Shown: positions 36,081 to 46,369 of the stretch, in pieces | Numbering within the stretch: the stretch's first letter is position 1 | Layout of the letters: the number at the start of each line of letters is the position of its first letter | Assembly (NCBI RefSeq): GCF_030499535.1 | Contig: NZ_JASTLB010000001.1 | Location: 248,001 to 312,000, forward strand | DNA length: 64,000 nt | From: Streptomyces sp. TG1A-8 | GTDB lineage: Bacteria > Actinomycetota > Actinomycetes > Streptomycetales > Streptomycetaceae | Direction: 5' to 3' | Position numbers and translations under genes: made by a program | Notes under the pieces: model-generated | The model's input: only the letters and a program-made list of their open reading frames with translations | Told to the model about the DNA's origin: nothing | Databases searched by the model: none

Positions 36081-37115
36081 GTGACACAGAACATGACCGC
36101 TCACCCCCTCCCGTCGACAACCCGCGCGTGGCAGCTCTCGGCCAGGCCGCATGGTGTGCCGAAGCCGGCCGACTTCACCCTGCGGGACGTCCCTCTGCCC
36201 GGTCTCTCGGCAGGTCAGCTCCTGGTGCGCAACCAGTTTTTGTCGGTGGACCCGTACATGCGCGGCAAGATGGACGCCAACCGTACTGACCAGCCCTATG
36301 CGCTGGGAGAACTTCTCACCGGAGCCGCGGTCGGCGTCGTCGAGGCCTCGCAGTCTCCGGACGTACCCATGGGCTCGCTGGTGCGGCACATGCTGGGATG
36401 GCGTGAGCACGCGGTGGTGCGCGCGTCCGACGTCACCGTGCTGAAAGGGACCGGTATCCCGCTCTCCGCTCACCTCGGAGTGCTCGGCAACGGGGGGCTC
36501 ACCGCCTACGCCGGTCTGTCGCGCATCGCGAACCTGAGGAAGGGTGACGTCGTCTTCGTCTCTGGGGCCGCGGGTGCTGTCGGCAGCCTGGTCGGGCAGA
36601 TGGCCCGCATCATGGGGGCTGCGCGCGTCATAGGGTCGGCCGGAACCGACGACAAGGTCGGACAGCTTCGCGAAGAGTACGGCTTCGACGCCGCCTTCAA
36701 CTACCGTGCTGCCCCGGTTACCCAGCAGTTGCGCGACGCCGCGCCCGAAGGCATCGACGTCTACTTCGACAACGTGGGAGGCGATCACCTCGAAGCGGCC
36801 CTCGACTCACTGAACCACCACGGACGAGCGGTTCTGTGCGGCATGATTTCGCAGTACAACGCCACCCAGCCGATCCCTGGACCGGCCAACATCATGCTCG
36901 CCGTATACAAGAGCCTCCGCCTGGAGGGCATGCAGGTCTCCGAACACACGGATCTGCGGGACGAGTTCGTGGGGCGCGCAGCCGAGTGGCTGCGCGAGGG
37001 TTCCCTGCGCTATCACGAGACCGTGGCCGAGGGCCTGGAGAGCATGGCGAATGCCTTCATCGACATGCTGAACGGTGTCAACTCGGGAAAGACCGTCGTC
37101 GCTCTGGCCGACTGA
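36081..37115 (+). CDS. NADPH-dependent MDR oxidoreductase (PTGR/CurA type)
   Basis: 344 residues from GTG 36081 (ATG 36093 is possible). N-terminal oxidoreductase domain with SVDPYMRGKMD, and NADPH-binding VFVSGAAGAVGSLVGQMARI then RVIGSAGTDDK. GIDVYFDNVGGDHLEAAL and GRAVLCGMISQYN are diagnostic of the leukotriene B4 12-hydroxydehydrogenase/prostaglandin reductase group, which reduce C=C bonds of enones. A pair with the upstream TetR gene. Confidence 0.9.
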   Translation: MTQNMTAHPLPSTTRAWQLSARPHGVPKPADFTLRDVPLPGLSAGQLLVRNQFLSVDPYMRGKMDANRTDQPYALGELLTGAAVGVVEASQSPDVPMGSLVRHMLGWREHAVVRASDVTVLKGTGIPLSAHLGVLGNGGLTAYAGLSRIANLRKGDVVFVSGAAGAVGSLVGQMARIMGAARVIGSAGTDDKVGQLREEYGFDAAFNYRAAPVTQQLRDAAPEGIDVYFDNVGGDHLEAALDSLNHHGRAVLCGMISQYNATQPIPGPANIMLAVYKSLRLEGMQVSEHTDLRDEFVGRAAEWLREGSLRYHETVAEGLESMANAFIDMLNGVNSGKTVVALAD

Positions 37116-37151
37116 CGCCTCGGGCCCCCGTGGGAAAGGCGAGGAGAAGCT

Positions 37152-38068
37152 GTGCATCCACTCGACGACGTCCTCAATCTTCCGCGCACCACCTCCGGCT
37201 CCTGCATCCCACCTCCGGCGACTTCGCTCGGCTCGTCGCCGGAGGTGGCTGGGCGGTGCGTTTCACCCCGTCCCGTGGCACCAAGTTCAACGCGGTGATG
37301 CGGGGTCCGTGCGTGGTGGCCGTGGAGGGCGGCGAGCCGGTCACCGTCCAGGAAGGGAGCTGTTACGTGGTGAGCGGCGCTCGCGGCTGTACGCGCGGCA
37401 GCACTCCTGCCGTTCCTCCCGTCCGCGCGAGGACTGTCACGCTGGGACAGGAGAAGAATGCGCCCTGCTCGGCGGCTCGTTCACGTTCCGTGGACGCTCC
37501 TGCGCCATACTGTTGGAGCATCCGCCGCCGCTGATCCACGTGCCCGTCACTTCCGCCGAGTCGCCCGGCATCCGCCGCGCCCTCACCTGGATCGATCGGG
37601 AATCCTCCGGTGACGGCCTCGGTCATTCCTTGGCCACGGGTCGCCTGGCGCTCGTCATGCTGACGTACGTGCTGCGCCAACGGAGCGGGAGCCAGCGGCT
37701 GGCCGACAGGTCTGTCGCATCCGGTGGTGGCGCCGGTGCTGCGGGCACTGCACACCGACCCGGCGCGCTCCCAGACCTTGAGTGGGATCGCCGAGAGTAT
37801 GGCTGTGTCACGGTCGACCCTTACCGCGCGCTTCAAAGAGGTCGTCGGCACCGACCCATTGGACTACCTCCCCTACTGGCACCTGGAGCACACTTCTTGT
37901 CGACTTCGCGAAGGGAACAAAACTGTTGCGTGCATCGCACGGTCGGCGGGCTACGGGTCCGAGAGTTCGTTCAGTGTCTCGTTCAGGCGCGTGATGGGAA
38001 GCACGCCGGATTCGTTTCGACGGGCGCACGCAGCGATCGCCGATCACACCTTGGAACTGCCCGACTGA
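37152..38068 (+). pseudogene. Cupin-AraC regulator, frameshifted
   Basis: The cupin half appears in one frame (DFARLVAGGGWAVRFTPSRG, then CVVAVEGGEPVTVQEGSCYV), the linker in another (LIHVPVTSAESPGIRRALTW), and the double HTH in a third (ARSQTLSGIAESMAVSRSTL, GYGSESSFSVSFRRVMGSTP). At least two shifts are needed, so it is decayed or badly sequenced. It was once an AraC-type regulator that often controls neighbouring oxidoreductases. Confidence 0.65.
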
Positions 38069-38124
38069 TCGCGGGGCGCGAACCTCACCGCACTGTTGGC
38101 GGTCCACGCGCCGGACGGCGACTG

Positions 38125-38744
38125 CGTGCACGTCTAGGGACTGATCACCTGGGGCGTGAACGTCGACTCCACCGTCTGCCGGGCCCACCAGCACGCCGCC
38201 GGGCGTCGAAAAAGGGGACCTGCAGAAGGAGCCGCCCGGCGGCATCGCCGTCGAGCCGGCCGACCGCGGTCTCGGACGCTCCCGGGGCGGGCTGACCACC
38301 AAGATCCACCTCGCCGGCGAGCAGGGGCAGGAGCCGCTGTCGGCGGTGATCACGGCCGGACAACGCGGGGATTCCCCGCGGTCCGAGCCGGTCCTGGAGG
38401 CAATCCGAGTACCCCGGCTCGGCCTGGGACGGCCGCGCAAGCGCCCGGACCGGGTGCGGACCGACAAGGCGTACGACTCCCGCGAGAACCGCGCCTACCT
38501 GCGCCGACGCGGGATCAAGGCAACGATCCCCGTCCCGGCGGACCGGAGCCGCAACCGCAGGGATCTCGGCTCCCACGGCGGTCGGCCGCCGAAGTTCGAC
38601 AAGACCGACTACCGCGAACGCCACGCGGTCGCATGCGGGATCAATCGCCTCAGGCGCCACCGCACGGTGGCCACCCGCTATGACAAATTGGCCGTCCGCT
38701 ACGAGGCCACCGTGCTGGTCGCGGTCCTGAACGAATGGCTATGA
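38125..38744 (+). pseudogene. IS5-family transposase, 5'-truncated
   Basis: From [17 protein letters not shown] the first frame is lost soon after HAAG. The rest follows in another frame: [60 protein letters not shown]. The same IS type is represented by its 5' half at 50047-50563. Confidence 0.75.
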
Positions 38745-38975
38745 CCAGCAGCGGAATCGTCCTCATCGATCACCTTGTAGCCGGGGACGGAAGGCCAGCG
38801 AGCCGTCAGAACCACCGACTCTTCCTCCGCGAACCAGGAGTGATCGACGCCCCGGCCCCACACCACGTAGTCCCCCTGCTCGGCCAGGAGAACACTGCAC
38901 CCGGGCAGTTCCAACCGGAAACGCCCGCTGGTGAGGACCAGCAGGGCGGTGCGCTCTTCGCCGGTCACTGAGCTT
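38735..38975 (-). pseudogene. Cupin-domain protein, 3' fragment
   Basis: Reads RTALLVLTSGRFRLELPGCS then VLLAEQGDYVVWGRGVDHSW and SVVLTARWPSVPGYKV. This is the end of a small single-domain cupin with its His/Trp pocket. The start is replaced by the IS630 relic. Confidence 0.6.
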
Positions 38976-38984
38976 GAACTCGTG

Positions 38985-40080
38985 ATGCCGTCTTCGGTGA
39001 TCAGGGGTTGGTGGTCAGTCCCGTCTCGGCAAGGCAGCCGTCTGTGGGGGCTGCGGTTGTGGATGTGGCGGAGGCCGCGCCGGGTGCGCTGGACGAGGTG
39101 TTCGGGGGTGCTGAAGGCGACGTGGGAGAGCCAGCCGCGCCGCAGCAGGGACCAGATGCCTTCGACGGGGTTGAGGTCGGGTGCGCAGGGCGGCAGGTAG
39201 GAGATGGTCAGCCAGTTCCGGGCTGCCGCCCATTGCCGCAGTTGGGCGGCTTTGTGGACGTTGAGGTTGTCCCAGACGAGCACGACCGGACCGCCGAGCT
39301 GCTGGTGTGCTGCGGTCCGCAGGTCGCGGTAGCCGCGCCGGGAGAAGCTCCTGCGGCCGTCGCGGCGGCCGTCGTCCCGGCGCGGCCGGTGGATCGGCCT
39401 GGATCAGCTGCCGGGTTCGTAGCAGGTCAGCGCGGCAGTGGACACCCGTCTGCGAGAACGGCCCCGTACCCGCACCACCGGGGTCCGGCCGCGCTGTGAG
39501 CAGGTCTTCGCCTGCGGCGGCGTCATGCAGAACCCGGCTCCGTCCTCGAAGACGGGCCAGGCTCCACGGGCCGCCGCGAGCCTTCCACGCACGGCCACAC
39601 CTCCTTCACCCACCCGGCCACCGCCTCGTCGTCCCGCTCCATGGCGCGGCGGGCCGGGACCTGGCAGGACCAGCCGTTGCGCACCAACAGCTTGCGCACG
39701 CCCTGGATGGTGTAAGCCAGGTGGAAGCGCCGACCGATCACGGTCTTGCCCCGGCCAGGGACCAGCGCTGGTCCTCCCAGCCGTGCGCGGCCGGCCCCTT
39801 GGCCGGCTCCGCCTCCAACTGCGCGAACCGCCTCTCGCTCGGCCTCGGCAACAACGCCGGTCCCCGTGACCGCACAGCACGCGGCCCACCCCCGTCCCAC
39901 GCCCGCCGCCACCGCTGCACCGACCGGACGCTGACGCGCAGGTCCTTGGCGATCACCGAACCCGCCTCGCCCCGGGCGAACCGCTCGGCCACCTGAAGCC
40001 CAACCCCTCGCGGAACCGCTGCCGCTCGGCGGTCAGCCCGCCCCTTGGGGATACCGCATACCCCGGTGATACCGCACGCG
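38985..40080 (-). pseudogene. IS630-family transposase relic
   Basis: In pieces: VIAKDLRVSVRSVQRWRRAW (HTH), TVIGRRFHLAYTIQGVRKLL, TPVVRVRGRSRRRVSTAALT, LVWDNLNVHKAAQLRQW (second Asp) and ISYLPPCAPDLNPVEGIWSL (Glu). Several frames are used, so it is inactive. The end is fused in frame to the cupin fragment. Confidence 0.7.
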
Positions 40081-41210
40081 ACTGCCGCCCGCCAGCCCTT
40101 ACGACGTCACGAGTTCAACCTCAGTAACCTGATCAACCGTCAAGAAGCGGACATCAGCCGATTACGCCGAAACCCTGAGGTCCCGAGACGCAGTCAGATC
40201 AAGAGCCGGTGATGACCCGCGATCTGGGCATGCACTGTTCCGCCACCCCGGGACGTATGGCGCGATTGGTTTTACTGCATCATCTTCAAAATCCGGAAAC
40301 ACCTGATGCAGCCTGTCCATCGCGACCTCCGCCACATGCAGTACCGCAGACACCATGCAGGCGGCTGCTTCACCTTTCCACGGCATGAAATCGACGGTTT
40401 GGCCTGAAAATAAGGAATAAGATATGCGCTGCGTCATCATTGCCGAGATGAATCGGCCGACTGTAGCATGCCCGACTGACGGCATGCTGACAGGTAACTG
40501 ATATAAATCTTCGATTGACTCTGATTACCTATTCGGGCATGCTGTGTTTGATCTGAAAGCCGGAGCCGACTCATCCTTGTTCAAGATCTGGAGTACGGAT
40601 GAACGACAGCCTGCGAGCCGACGGACCAGTTGGCGCCATCCGCCTGTCGGAGCTTCAATGGGAACGCTCGCCGCCGGCCACCTCTGCCCCAGGAACTCTC
40701 CCGCAACTGGATGAATAGCCGAGCGGCCCACTGCCGCCGGATCGTCTTGTTCGGCTTCGCTCCGATTCGCGATCCCGTCGATGTCCTTCCCGGATGAGGC
40801 GAACTGGGCGCCGACGAGCGACCCCAGGAGTTGTGGGACAACCTTTACAGTCTTCGATGGCAGAAGTTTACCAATCGAGTTTTCAGTGCCGTCGGAGGAT
40901 CGTTGCCCCACCACTCCCCCAAACCTCTTGGGCGCTGGGCACAGGCGGCCTTTCGCTAACTTGATCGGCCAGGTCGGAGCCACAGGGCTGGCTCAACGGT
41001 CCAGAGGCTGCACCGCCGCGCTGTCCGTACATTACGGATGCCGGTAAACAGAGTCGGCCCACTGGGGGTGATGTTACAAAAGATGCACGATAAAATTCGG
41101 CACAAATGACTTGATTTCAGGGCGATCGCGATAGCCCGCTAGTGGGAGAACCCTGACGGCGTACGGCTCGGAGCATCAATTATTTCCGTTTCAGAGTCGA
41201 AGGAGCAGGC
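40081..41210. other. 1.1 kb of less GC-rich DNA without a recognised gene
   Basis: GC falls visibly and AT-rich stretches appear (for example 40395-40420 and 41060-41115). Two minus-strand frames, 40162-40485 (107 aa) and 40525-40983 (152 aa), lack family signatures. Codon use and composition differ from neighbours, suggesting foreign DNA or a decayed gene. Confidence 0.4.
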
Positions 41211-42080
41211 GTGAGTGTTGTTCTTATAACAGGCTGCAGCAGTGGCATCGGCCTCGCGACCGCCTTGGCGTTCGCCCGAGGCGGCATGACAACGTATGCC
41301 ACCATGCGGGACCTGTCCAAAGCTGAGAAGCTACAAAATTGTGCCGATGCCGAGGACCTGACGCTCCAGATACTGCCACTCGACGTAACGGACGACGCCT
41401 CGGTGGAGGCGGCGATACGCGTGATCAAAGAGCAGCACGACGGCGTGGACATCTTGGTCAACAACGCGGGGGTAGGATTCAACGGGCCGGTCGAAACCAT
41501 GCCCCTAGAGCGAGCACACGCCGTCTTCGAGACAAATGTGTGGGGACCGATACGGCTCGTCCGGGCGGTGCTGCCGACGATGCGCGAGCGGCGCTCCGGC
41601 GTCATCGTCAATGTCGGTTCGATCGTGGGTCGGATACCCGGCTGGCCGCACAATGGCTTCTACGGCGCCAGCAAGCACGCGCTCTCGATCCTCACCGACG
41701 CTCTGAGTTGGGAGCTGGCTCCCTTCGGGGTACGCATGGTGATCGTGGAACCAGAATTCTACGCCACGGAACTCCTCCATAGTGGTGTGGCCGGCTCCAT
41801 CGTCGACGGGCCCTACCGCGACGACCAGAGATGGGCCGCTGATTATGCGCTGCGCGCTTGCGAACAGGCGGGGGGTGATCCGGCGGATGTAGCGGAGGCC
41901 ATCGTGGCGGCCGCGCTCGCCCCTGACTCACCCGTGCACGTCCCCATCGGGCCCGGCGGCCCGTCACTCGCCAAAAGCGCGACTGCGGTCAGCAGTTTCG
42001 AGGACTGGGTAAAAATCGTGACACAGATCATGGAATCCCTCGCGGGCCCCCGGCCGAATGGCTCCGTCGCCCGTTCCTGA
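41211..42080 (+). CDS. Short-chain dehydrogenase/reductase
   Basis: 289 residues. GTG start after GGAG. Classical SDR: VLITGCSSGIGLATA (cofactor Gly motif), VDILVNNAGVGF, catalytic Ser in VNVGSIVGRI, and YGASKHALS with Tyr and Lys. After the cofactor loop there is a basic TMRDLSK pattern, consistent with NADP(H). The C-terminal extension (DPADVAEAIVAAALAPDSPV) fits oxidoreductases acting on hydrophobic substrates. It is a single gene whose transcript probably ends at the strong hairpin at 42293. Confidence 0.9.
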   Translation: MSVVLITGCSSGIGLATALAFARGGMTTYATMRDLSKAEKLQNCADAEDLTLQILPLDVTDDASVEAAIRVIKEQHDGVDILVNNAGVGFNGPVETMPLERAHAVFETNVWGPIRLVRAVLPTMRERRSGVIVNVGSIVGRIPGWPHNGFYGASKHALSILTDALSWELAPFGVRMVIVEPEFYATELLHSGVAGSIVDGPYRDDQRWAADYALRACEQAGGDPADVAEAIVAAALAPDSPVHVPIGPGGPSLAKSATAVSSFEDWVKIVTQIMESLAGPRPNGSVARS

Positions 42081-42292
42081 AATACCCCGCGGTCCACGGT
42101 TCCTCCGACCGCAGGCCGATCAAGCCTTGGCTCCTTCGCCTGGCAGAGCGCCGCGTTCCGCGTCCAGACCGCCGCCGGCGCACACCCCGCCCACGGGGAG
42201 ACGCACCCGCAAGCGGCGGAAGTGGTGTGCTGCCCGACGAGCGGTGTACGCCTCCGCTTCCCGTCCCCGACAGGCCCGGCGGCGCGATGGAA

Positions 42293-42352
42293 AACCAGGG
42301 GCGTCCTCATCCGGGCACGGTGTTCCGTGCCCGGATGAGGACGCCCCTGGTT
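42293..42352. terminator. Perfect 28-bp hairpin, bidirectional terminator
   Basis: Two 28-nt arms (42293-42320 and 42325-42352) are exact complements around a TGTT loop, starting AACCAGGGGCGTCC on the left. It lies between the convergent SDR and MFS genes, with A-rich and T-ending sides, as for an intrinsic terminator serving both. Confidence 0.8.
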
Positions 42353-42395
42353 GAGGTCAGGACCGGATGGTTCAGCAGCCGGATGCCGGGCCGGT

Positions 42396-43735
42396 TCAGG
42401 ATGCGGCGTGTGTGGTCCGTCGCGCCGGCCAGGCGAGCAGGGTGGTGGTCAGGGCGCCGACCGCGAGTGCCGAGCCGGTGATCAGGACGGGTGCCGGGTC
42501 CCAGAGTTTGCCCAGGACCTGGACGAGTGGGGGAAGGCGAATCCGATGTAGGTGAGGCTGTAGAACGCGGCGATGACCGTGGAGATGGTCTGGGGGCCGG
42601 CGAGGGACTCGGCGAGTTGCAGGCCGCTCACCAGCAGGATGCCGTAGGCGGCGCCCAGGACGACGGCGGTGGCCAGCAGTAGGAGCAGTGAGCCGGTGGT
42701 GACGGTGAGTGCCGCGGCGAGCAGTCCGGCGGTCACGGATGCCATGCCGGTGCGAAACGGTGCCGCCGGGGAGCGCCGGGCCAGCCGCCGGGCGAAGGGC
42801 TGCACGGCGATGCCGCTGCCGAGGGTGACGGCGGCGACCACACCGCCGCCGACGGCCGCGTAGCCGCCTAGGGGCACCAGGACGGGAAGCGCGGCGAGGG
42901 AGACGGTCGCGGCCCCGAAGACCCACGGCGCGGTGGGCAGGACCGCGGTCACGAACAGGCGGCTGGTCAGCACGCTCATCGCTCCCGCACCACGCCGCAG
43001 CCCGTCATCGGCCCCGGCACCGGCCGCGGGTCCGGCGGCGGGTCCGGCGGCGGGCGGAGCCGACTCCGAGGCGCGCCACACCACCGGCAGCGTCAGCGCC
43101 ACCAGGGCGATGTGCACCAGGTAGGCCGTGGTCTGCGGAGAGGGCAGCCACTGCACGACGACCCCGGACAGCAACGGCCCCACGGCGAACCCGGCGGTCA
43201 GTGCGACGGCCGACCGCCGCGCCCCCGCCCCGGACCCGGTGCGGGCGGGCTTCCCGGTGTCGGACAGCTCCTTGATCCACGCCGTTCCCGGCCCGAACGC
43301 GGAACCGGCGCTGACCCCGACCAGGATCCGCCCGGCCAGGATCGTCCCGAAGGCTTCGCCGGAGAAGAGGATCACCGCGGAGCCGAGCGCGGACAACAGC
43401 AGGGCGGCCAGCAGAACGCGCCGCCAGCCCAGCCGATCGGAGACCTTCGCCATCACCAGCAGCGCCGGGATGAGCCCCACCGCATAGGGCCCGAACAGAG
43501 CGTTCACCTGGAAACCGCTCAGACTGCCCCGGTAGACCTGAAGGACCGAGGCGAACATGTTCGCCCCCATCCCCCCGTGAACACAGCCGCCGCAGGCCGC
43601 ACCCACGCCATCCGCGAAACCACAGGCGACGTCTCCGCCGCGCCTTCCGCAGGGCCCGATGAACCGGGACCGGGACGTTCCACGCCTCGGTGCCGCACAC
43701 CGTCGCTGTCGTGGCTCAGCGGAGGAAGAGTGACA
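42396..43735 (-). CDS. MFS exporter, two homopolymer frameshifts
   Basis: The main part (42482-43560) encodes about ten helices of a 12-TM MFS: FQVNALFGPYAVGLIPALLV, motif A-like KVSDRLGWRRVLLAALLL, GSAFGPGTAWIKEL, SLTYIGFAFP. The N-terminus (MAWVRPAAAVFTGGWG) is in another frame, separated at the G/C runs at about 43566-43575. The C-terminus (VQVLGKLWDPAPVLITGSAL...) is separated near the G run at about 42530. If those are base errors, the gene is intact. An orphan TetR-type operator lies upstream. Confidence 0.65.
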
Positions 43736-43795
43736 TGCCGACGCGGCGGGACTGTGATCTCTGAAGTACCCATGACCACGACGCTAGAGTACAAG

Positions 43796-43810
43796 TAGAC
43801 CAGTCGTCTA
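43796..43810. promoter_or_regulatory. Orphan TetR-type operator
   Basis: TAGAC-CAGTC-GTCTA inverted repeat upstream of the MFS gene. No TetR gene is adjacent, so its regulator is either elsewhere or lost. Confidence 0.45.
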
Positions 43811-43953
43811 GATAGCTGCACGAATCGGTTGCCCGTCCCGGCCTCCGCCTACGAGGCGTTCCTGGTGACGCTCGCCGCCGGCCGCCCGCGGACCGGGCCG
43901 AGCACGCACGGCAGGGCGGGGAACGACACCCGTGGCCGTCCCCCGCCCTTTGC

Positions 43954-44856
43954 TCAACCCCTGCCGACCAAGGTCAGCACGTCCCCCGCGTAGTCGAGGG
44001 ATTGCCCCGGTGTCTCTGCGACGTAGAGCGAGTCGACCAGGAAGTGGTCGATGCCGGTCCGTTCGTGCACGTTCCTGATCACGTCGGCGACGGCCGAAGC
44101 CGGGGTACCGGCGTCGGCGTTGACCCGCAGCACGGTGTCGATCGCCGACGGATCACGACCGGTCTCGATGGCCAGACGGTCGATCAGCTTACGCTGGGCG
44201 ATCAGCCCGTCGATGTCCACGTAGCTCGGCACCACGCACAGCGGCAGCCAGCCGTCCGCCCGCTGCGCCACCCTCCGCAGAGCGCGCTCCGACAACGCAC
44301 CGAGGTAGACCGGGGGCCTGGGGTGGCACTGCGGCTTCAGGGGGGCGTGATGCAGCGGCACGGTGATGTGCGTGCCGGTGTACTGGGCAGGGTCGGAGGT
44401 CCAGATGATCTCCAGGGCATCGAGGAGTTCCTCCATTCGGGCTCCGCGCCGGTGGAAGTCGAGGCCGGCCGCCTCGTACTCCTCCGGGGACCAGCCGATC
44501 CCGAACCCGGGCAGCAGGCGCCTCCCGCTGATCAGATCGACGGTCGTCAGCGCCCGGGCCAGCTGCACCGGCGGGTACAGCGGAGCCAGCAGCACATGGG
44601 TCCCCAGTTCCACGCGCTCGGTGACGGCCGCCACGGCGCCCAGCAGGACCAACGGGTCGGCCGCCGCGTTGAGTTCGGGCGGGATGGTCGTGCCCCGACC
44701 ACCGTAGCCGACCTTGGGATGGACCGCCGCCAGGTAGCGGTCGCTGACCCACAGACTCGCCGCGCCGAACCTTTCCGCCTCCCGGGCGAAGTCGGCGATC
44801 TGCGAGATCTGGAACGCCTGCTTGTGGAACTGCGGAAGGGCGAAGCCTGTTTTCAT
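43954..44856 (-). CDS. F420-dependent LLM-class oxidoreductase
   Basis: 300 residues from ATG 44856 (an alternative ATG is at 44874). Luciferase-like TIM-barrel protein: MKTGFALPQFHKQAFQISQI, then FGAASLWVSDRYLA, LLGAVAAVTERVELGTHVLL, LLPGFGIGWSPEEYEAAGLD and VYLGALSERALRRVAQRADG. This group (TIGR03619-like) uses reduced F420 rather than FMN. Substrate unknown. It shares the minus strand with the MFS gene about 220 bp downstream. Confidence 0.88.
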   Translation of the reverse strand: MKTGFALPQFHKQAFQISQIADFAREAERFGAASLWVSDRYLAAVHPKVGYGGRGTTIPPELNAAADPLVLLGAVAAVTERVELGTHVLLAPLYPPVQLARALTTVDLISGRRLLPGFGIGWSPEEYEAAGLDFHRRGARMEELLDALEIIWTSDPAQYTGTHITVPLHHAPLKPQCHPRPPVYLGALSERALRRVAQRADGWLPLCVVPSYVDIDGLIAQRKLIDRLAIETGRDPSAIDTVLRVNADAGTPASAVADVIRNVHERTGIDHFLVDSLYVAETPGQSLDYAGDVLTLVGRG

Positions 44857-45010
44857 GGTCGCTGTCCTGCTCATGTGATCGAGGGGGGAAGAAGGAGCCA
44901 CCGGCACGAGGCCCTTGCCGTGCCGCTTGAAGGAGGCTCGGCACCAGTCAGCCTGCGACGTAGGGCGGTTCTCCGGTACGGCACGCCGGCGCACCGGTAC
45001 CCACCCGCCG

Positions 45011-45274
45011 TCAGCCGCGCAGGATACGCCCTTTGCTGTCGGCACGGTCGTCGCCGGTGAGGAAGAGGATGCCATCGATCAGCGCCCAGATCCCGAGGCC
45101 GCCGAAGGTGAGCAACCGGGCGATGCCGGTACCGACGGAGCCTGCGTACAACCGGCCGGCACCAAGACCTCCCACAAGGATCCGAAGGATCCCCGCGACG
45201 ACCTTCGACTTCTCGGAGTAGGGCCGGCCAAGGGGGTCGACTCCATACGGAGTCTGGGTGGGGTAGGTGGTCAC
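45011..45274 (-). CDS. TM2-domain membrane protein
   Basis: 87 residues from GTG 45274 (upstream GGAAAGG). After a Tyr/Pro-rich start, a short loop precedes the two-helix TM2 unit: KSKVVAGILRILVGGLGAGR and FGGLGIWALIDGILFLTGDD. Small integral membrane protein of unknown role. Confidence 0.85.
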   Translation of the reverse strand: MTTYPTQTPYGVDPLGRPYSEKSKVVAGILRILVGGLGAGRLYAGSVGTGIARLLTFGGLGIWALIDGILFLTGDDRADSKGRILRG

Positions 45275-45569
45275 GCAACTGCCTTTCCTGTCACGACCGA
45301 CGGCATGTCGGGCGACACCTCCCACGGGATCATGTCGTCCAAGCACCACGACGTGGTGGGGTGGACAACGATTCACCCGGCCTTCGCGGATGAGGGGCGG
45401 CGCCGGCCTCGCCCTCGGCTCCGAGTCCTGGGTGAACCACCGGCGCGGCGGAGCCGTAGTCGTTGACCGGTGAGACAGGTCGGGCCCTGCGAGAAGCCAC
45501 GGACGAGGCATATCACCGAACATCCGCGGGAAAGGACCGCAAAAACTGCGCGAATTCGAAGGCCCCCCC
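45275..45569. other. Spacer, no recognised gene
   Basis: Divergent promoter region between the TM2 gene and the acidic ORF at 45570. No clear family. Confidence 0.4.
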
Positions 45570-45932
45570 ATGACACCCGCATACGAAGAAAACAGTACGT
45601 CCGCCTGCCAGATTCAGCGGCTCCGTGACGTCAGCGATCCGACGGATCAGCTCCTCGCCCAACTGGAGGGGCTGGAACGGCAGATGCCGCTCTCGGCCCA
45701 ACTCGTACGCGCCAAGTGGGGCCTTGAGAGTCTGCCCGATGATCTCGATGCCTACGTCGACCGTCTTGAGGAGGTGGCGGCGGAGTCCGTGTTCTTGCGG
45801 GCCGAGGACATTGTTCCGGACGTGGATCTGGTCCAGCTCACTCGGGACCTGCTCGACTTCGCCGACTGGCTCGACGAAGTCGAGGAGATCGTCGCCGCGA
45901 CCCACACCTCCCGCCCTTGGCCCACCCTCTGA
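45570..45932 (+). CDS. Uncharacterised acidic protein
   Basis: 120 residues, strongly acidic and predicted helical (DLDAYVDRLEEVAAESVFLR, VQLTRDLLDFADWLDEVEEI). No signal peptide or domain recognised. The frame is well separated from neighbours and codon use looks normal, so it is probably real. Confidence 0.6.
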   Translation: MTPAYEENSTSACQIQRLRDVSDPTDQLLAQLEGLERQMPLSAQLVRAKWGLESLPDDLDAYVDRLEEVAAESVFLRAEDIVPDVDLVQLTRDLLDFADWLDEVEEIVAATHTSRPWPTL

Positions 45933-46035
45933 AGCCACGGCGCGCTCCTTCGGAACGCCGGTACCGGCAGAGGGCGCCGGCCGGCTCGGAACCGCATGGT
46001 CCGCCCTCAGGCCGCGTCCTGCTGCCCCTCCGGCC

Positions 46036-46225
46036 TCATACCGACTGGGGCTGGTGGCCTTCGAGCAGTTTGGCGAGCAGACGGTGCAAGTCCCTCCGTT
46101 CCCCGGCGTCGAGGCCGGCGAGAAGGGCGTCCTGCACGGCGTCGGTGTGCCGTTGCAGTTCTTCGAGGTAGGCACCGCCCGCGGGGGTGAGACTGACCAC
46201 CTCAACACCGCGGCGATCTGCGCGA
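46036..46225 (-). pseudogene. MarR-family C-terminal fragment
   Basis: Reads DRRGVEVVSLTPAGGAYLEE then LQRHTDAVQDALLAGLDAGE and RRDLHRLLAKLLEG, the wing and dimerisation helices of MarR regulators. The DNA-binding half is missing where the IS110 relic begins. Confidence 0.65.
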
Positions 46226-46369
46226 GTCTCTACTGGATCACCCAGATCTCCGCCCTGGCCTATCCCGGCTCCGCCGCCGTCGATCCACCCGGCACCGCCA
46301 CGTTCCCCCAGGGCAAGTTCGCATTCCCGGCCCTGGCACTCGTCGGACTCGGCTACCTCATGGAACGCG

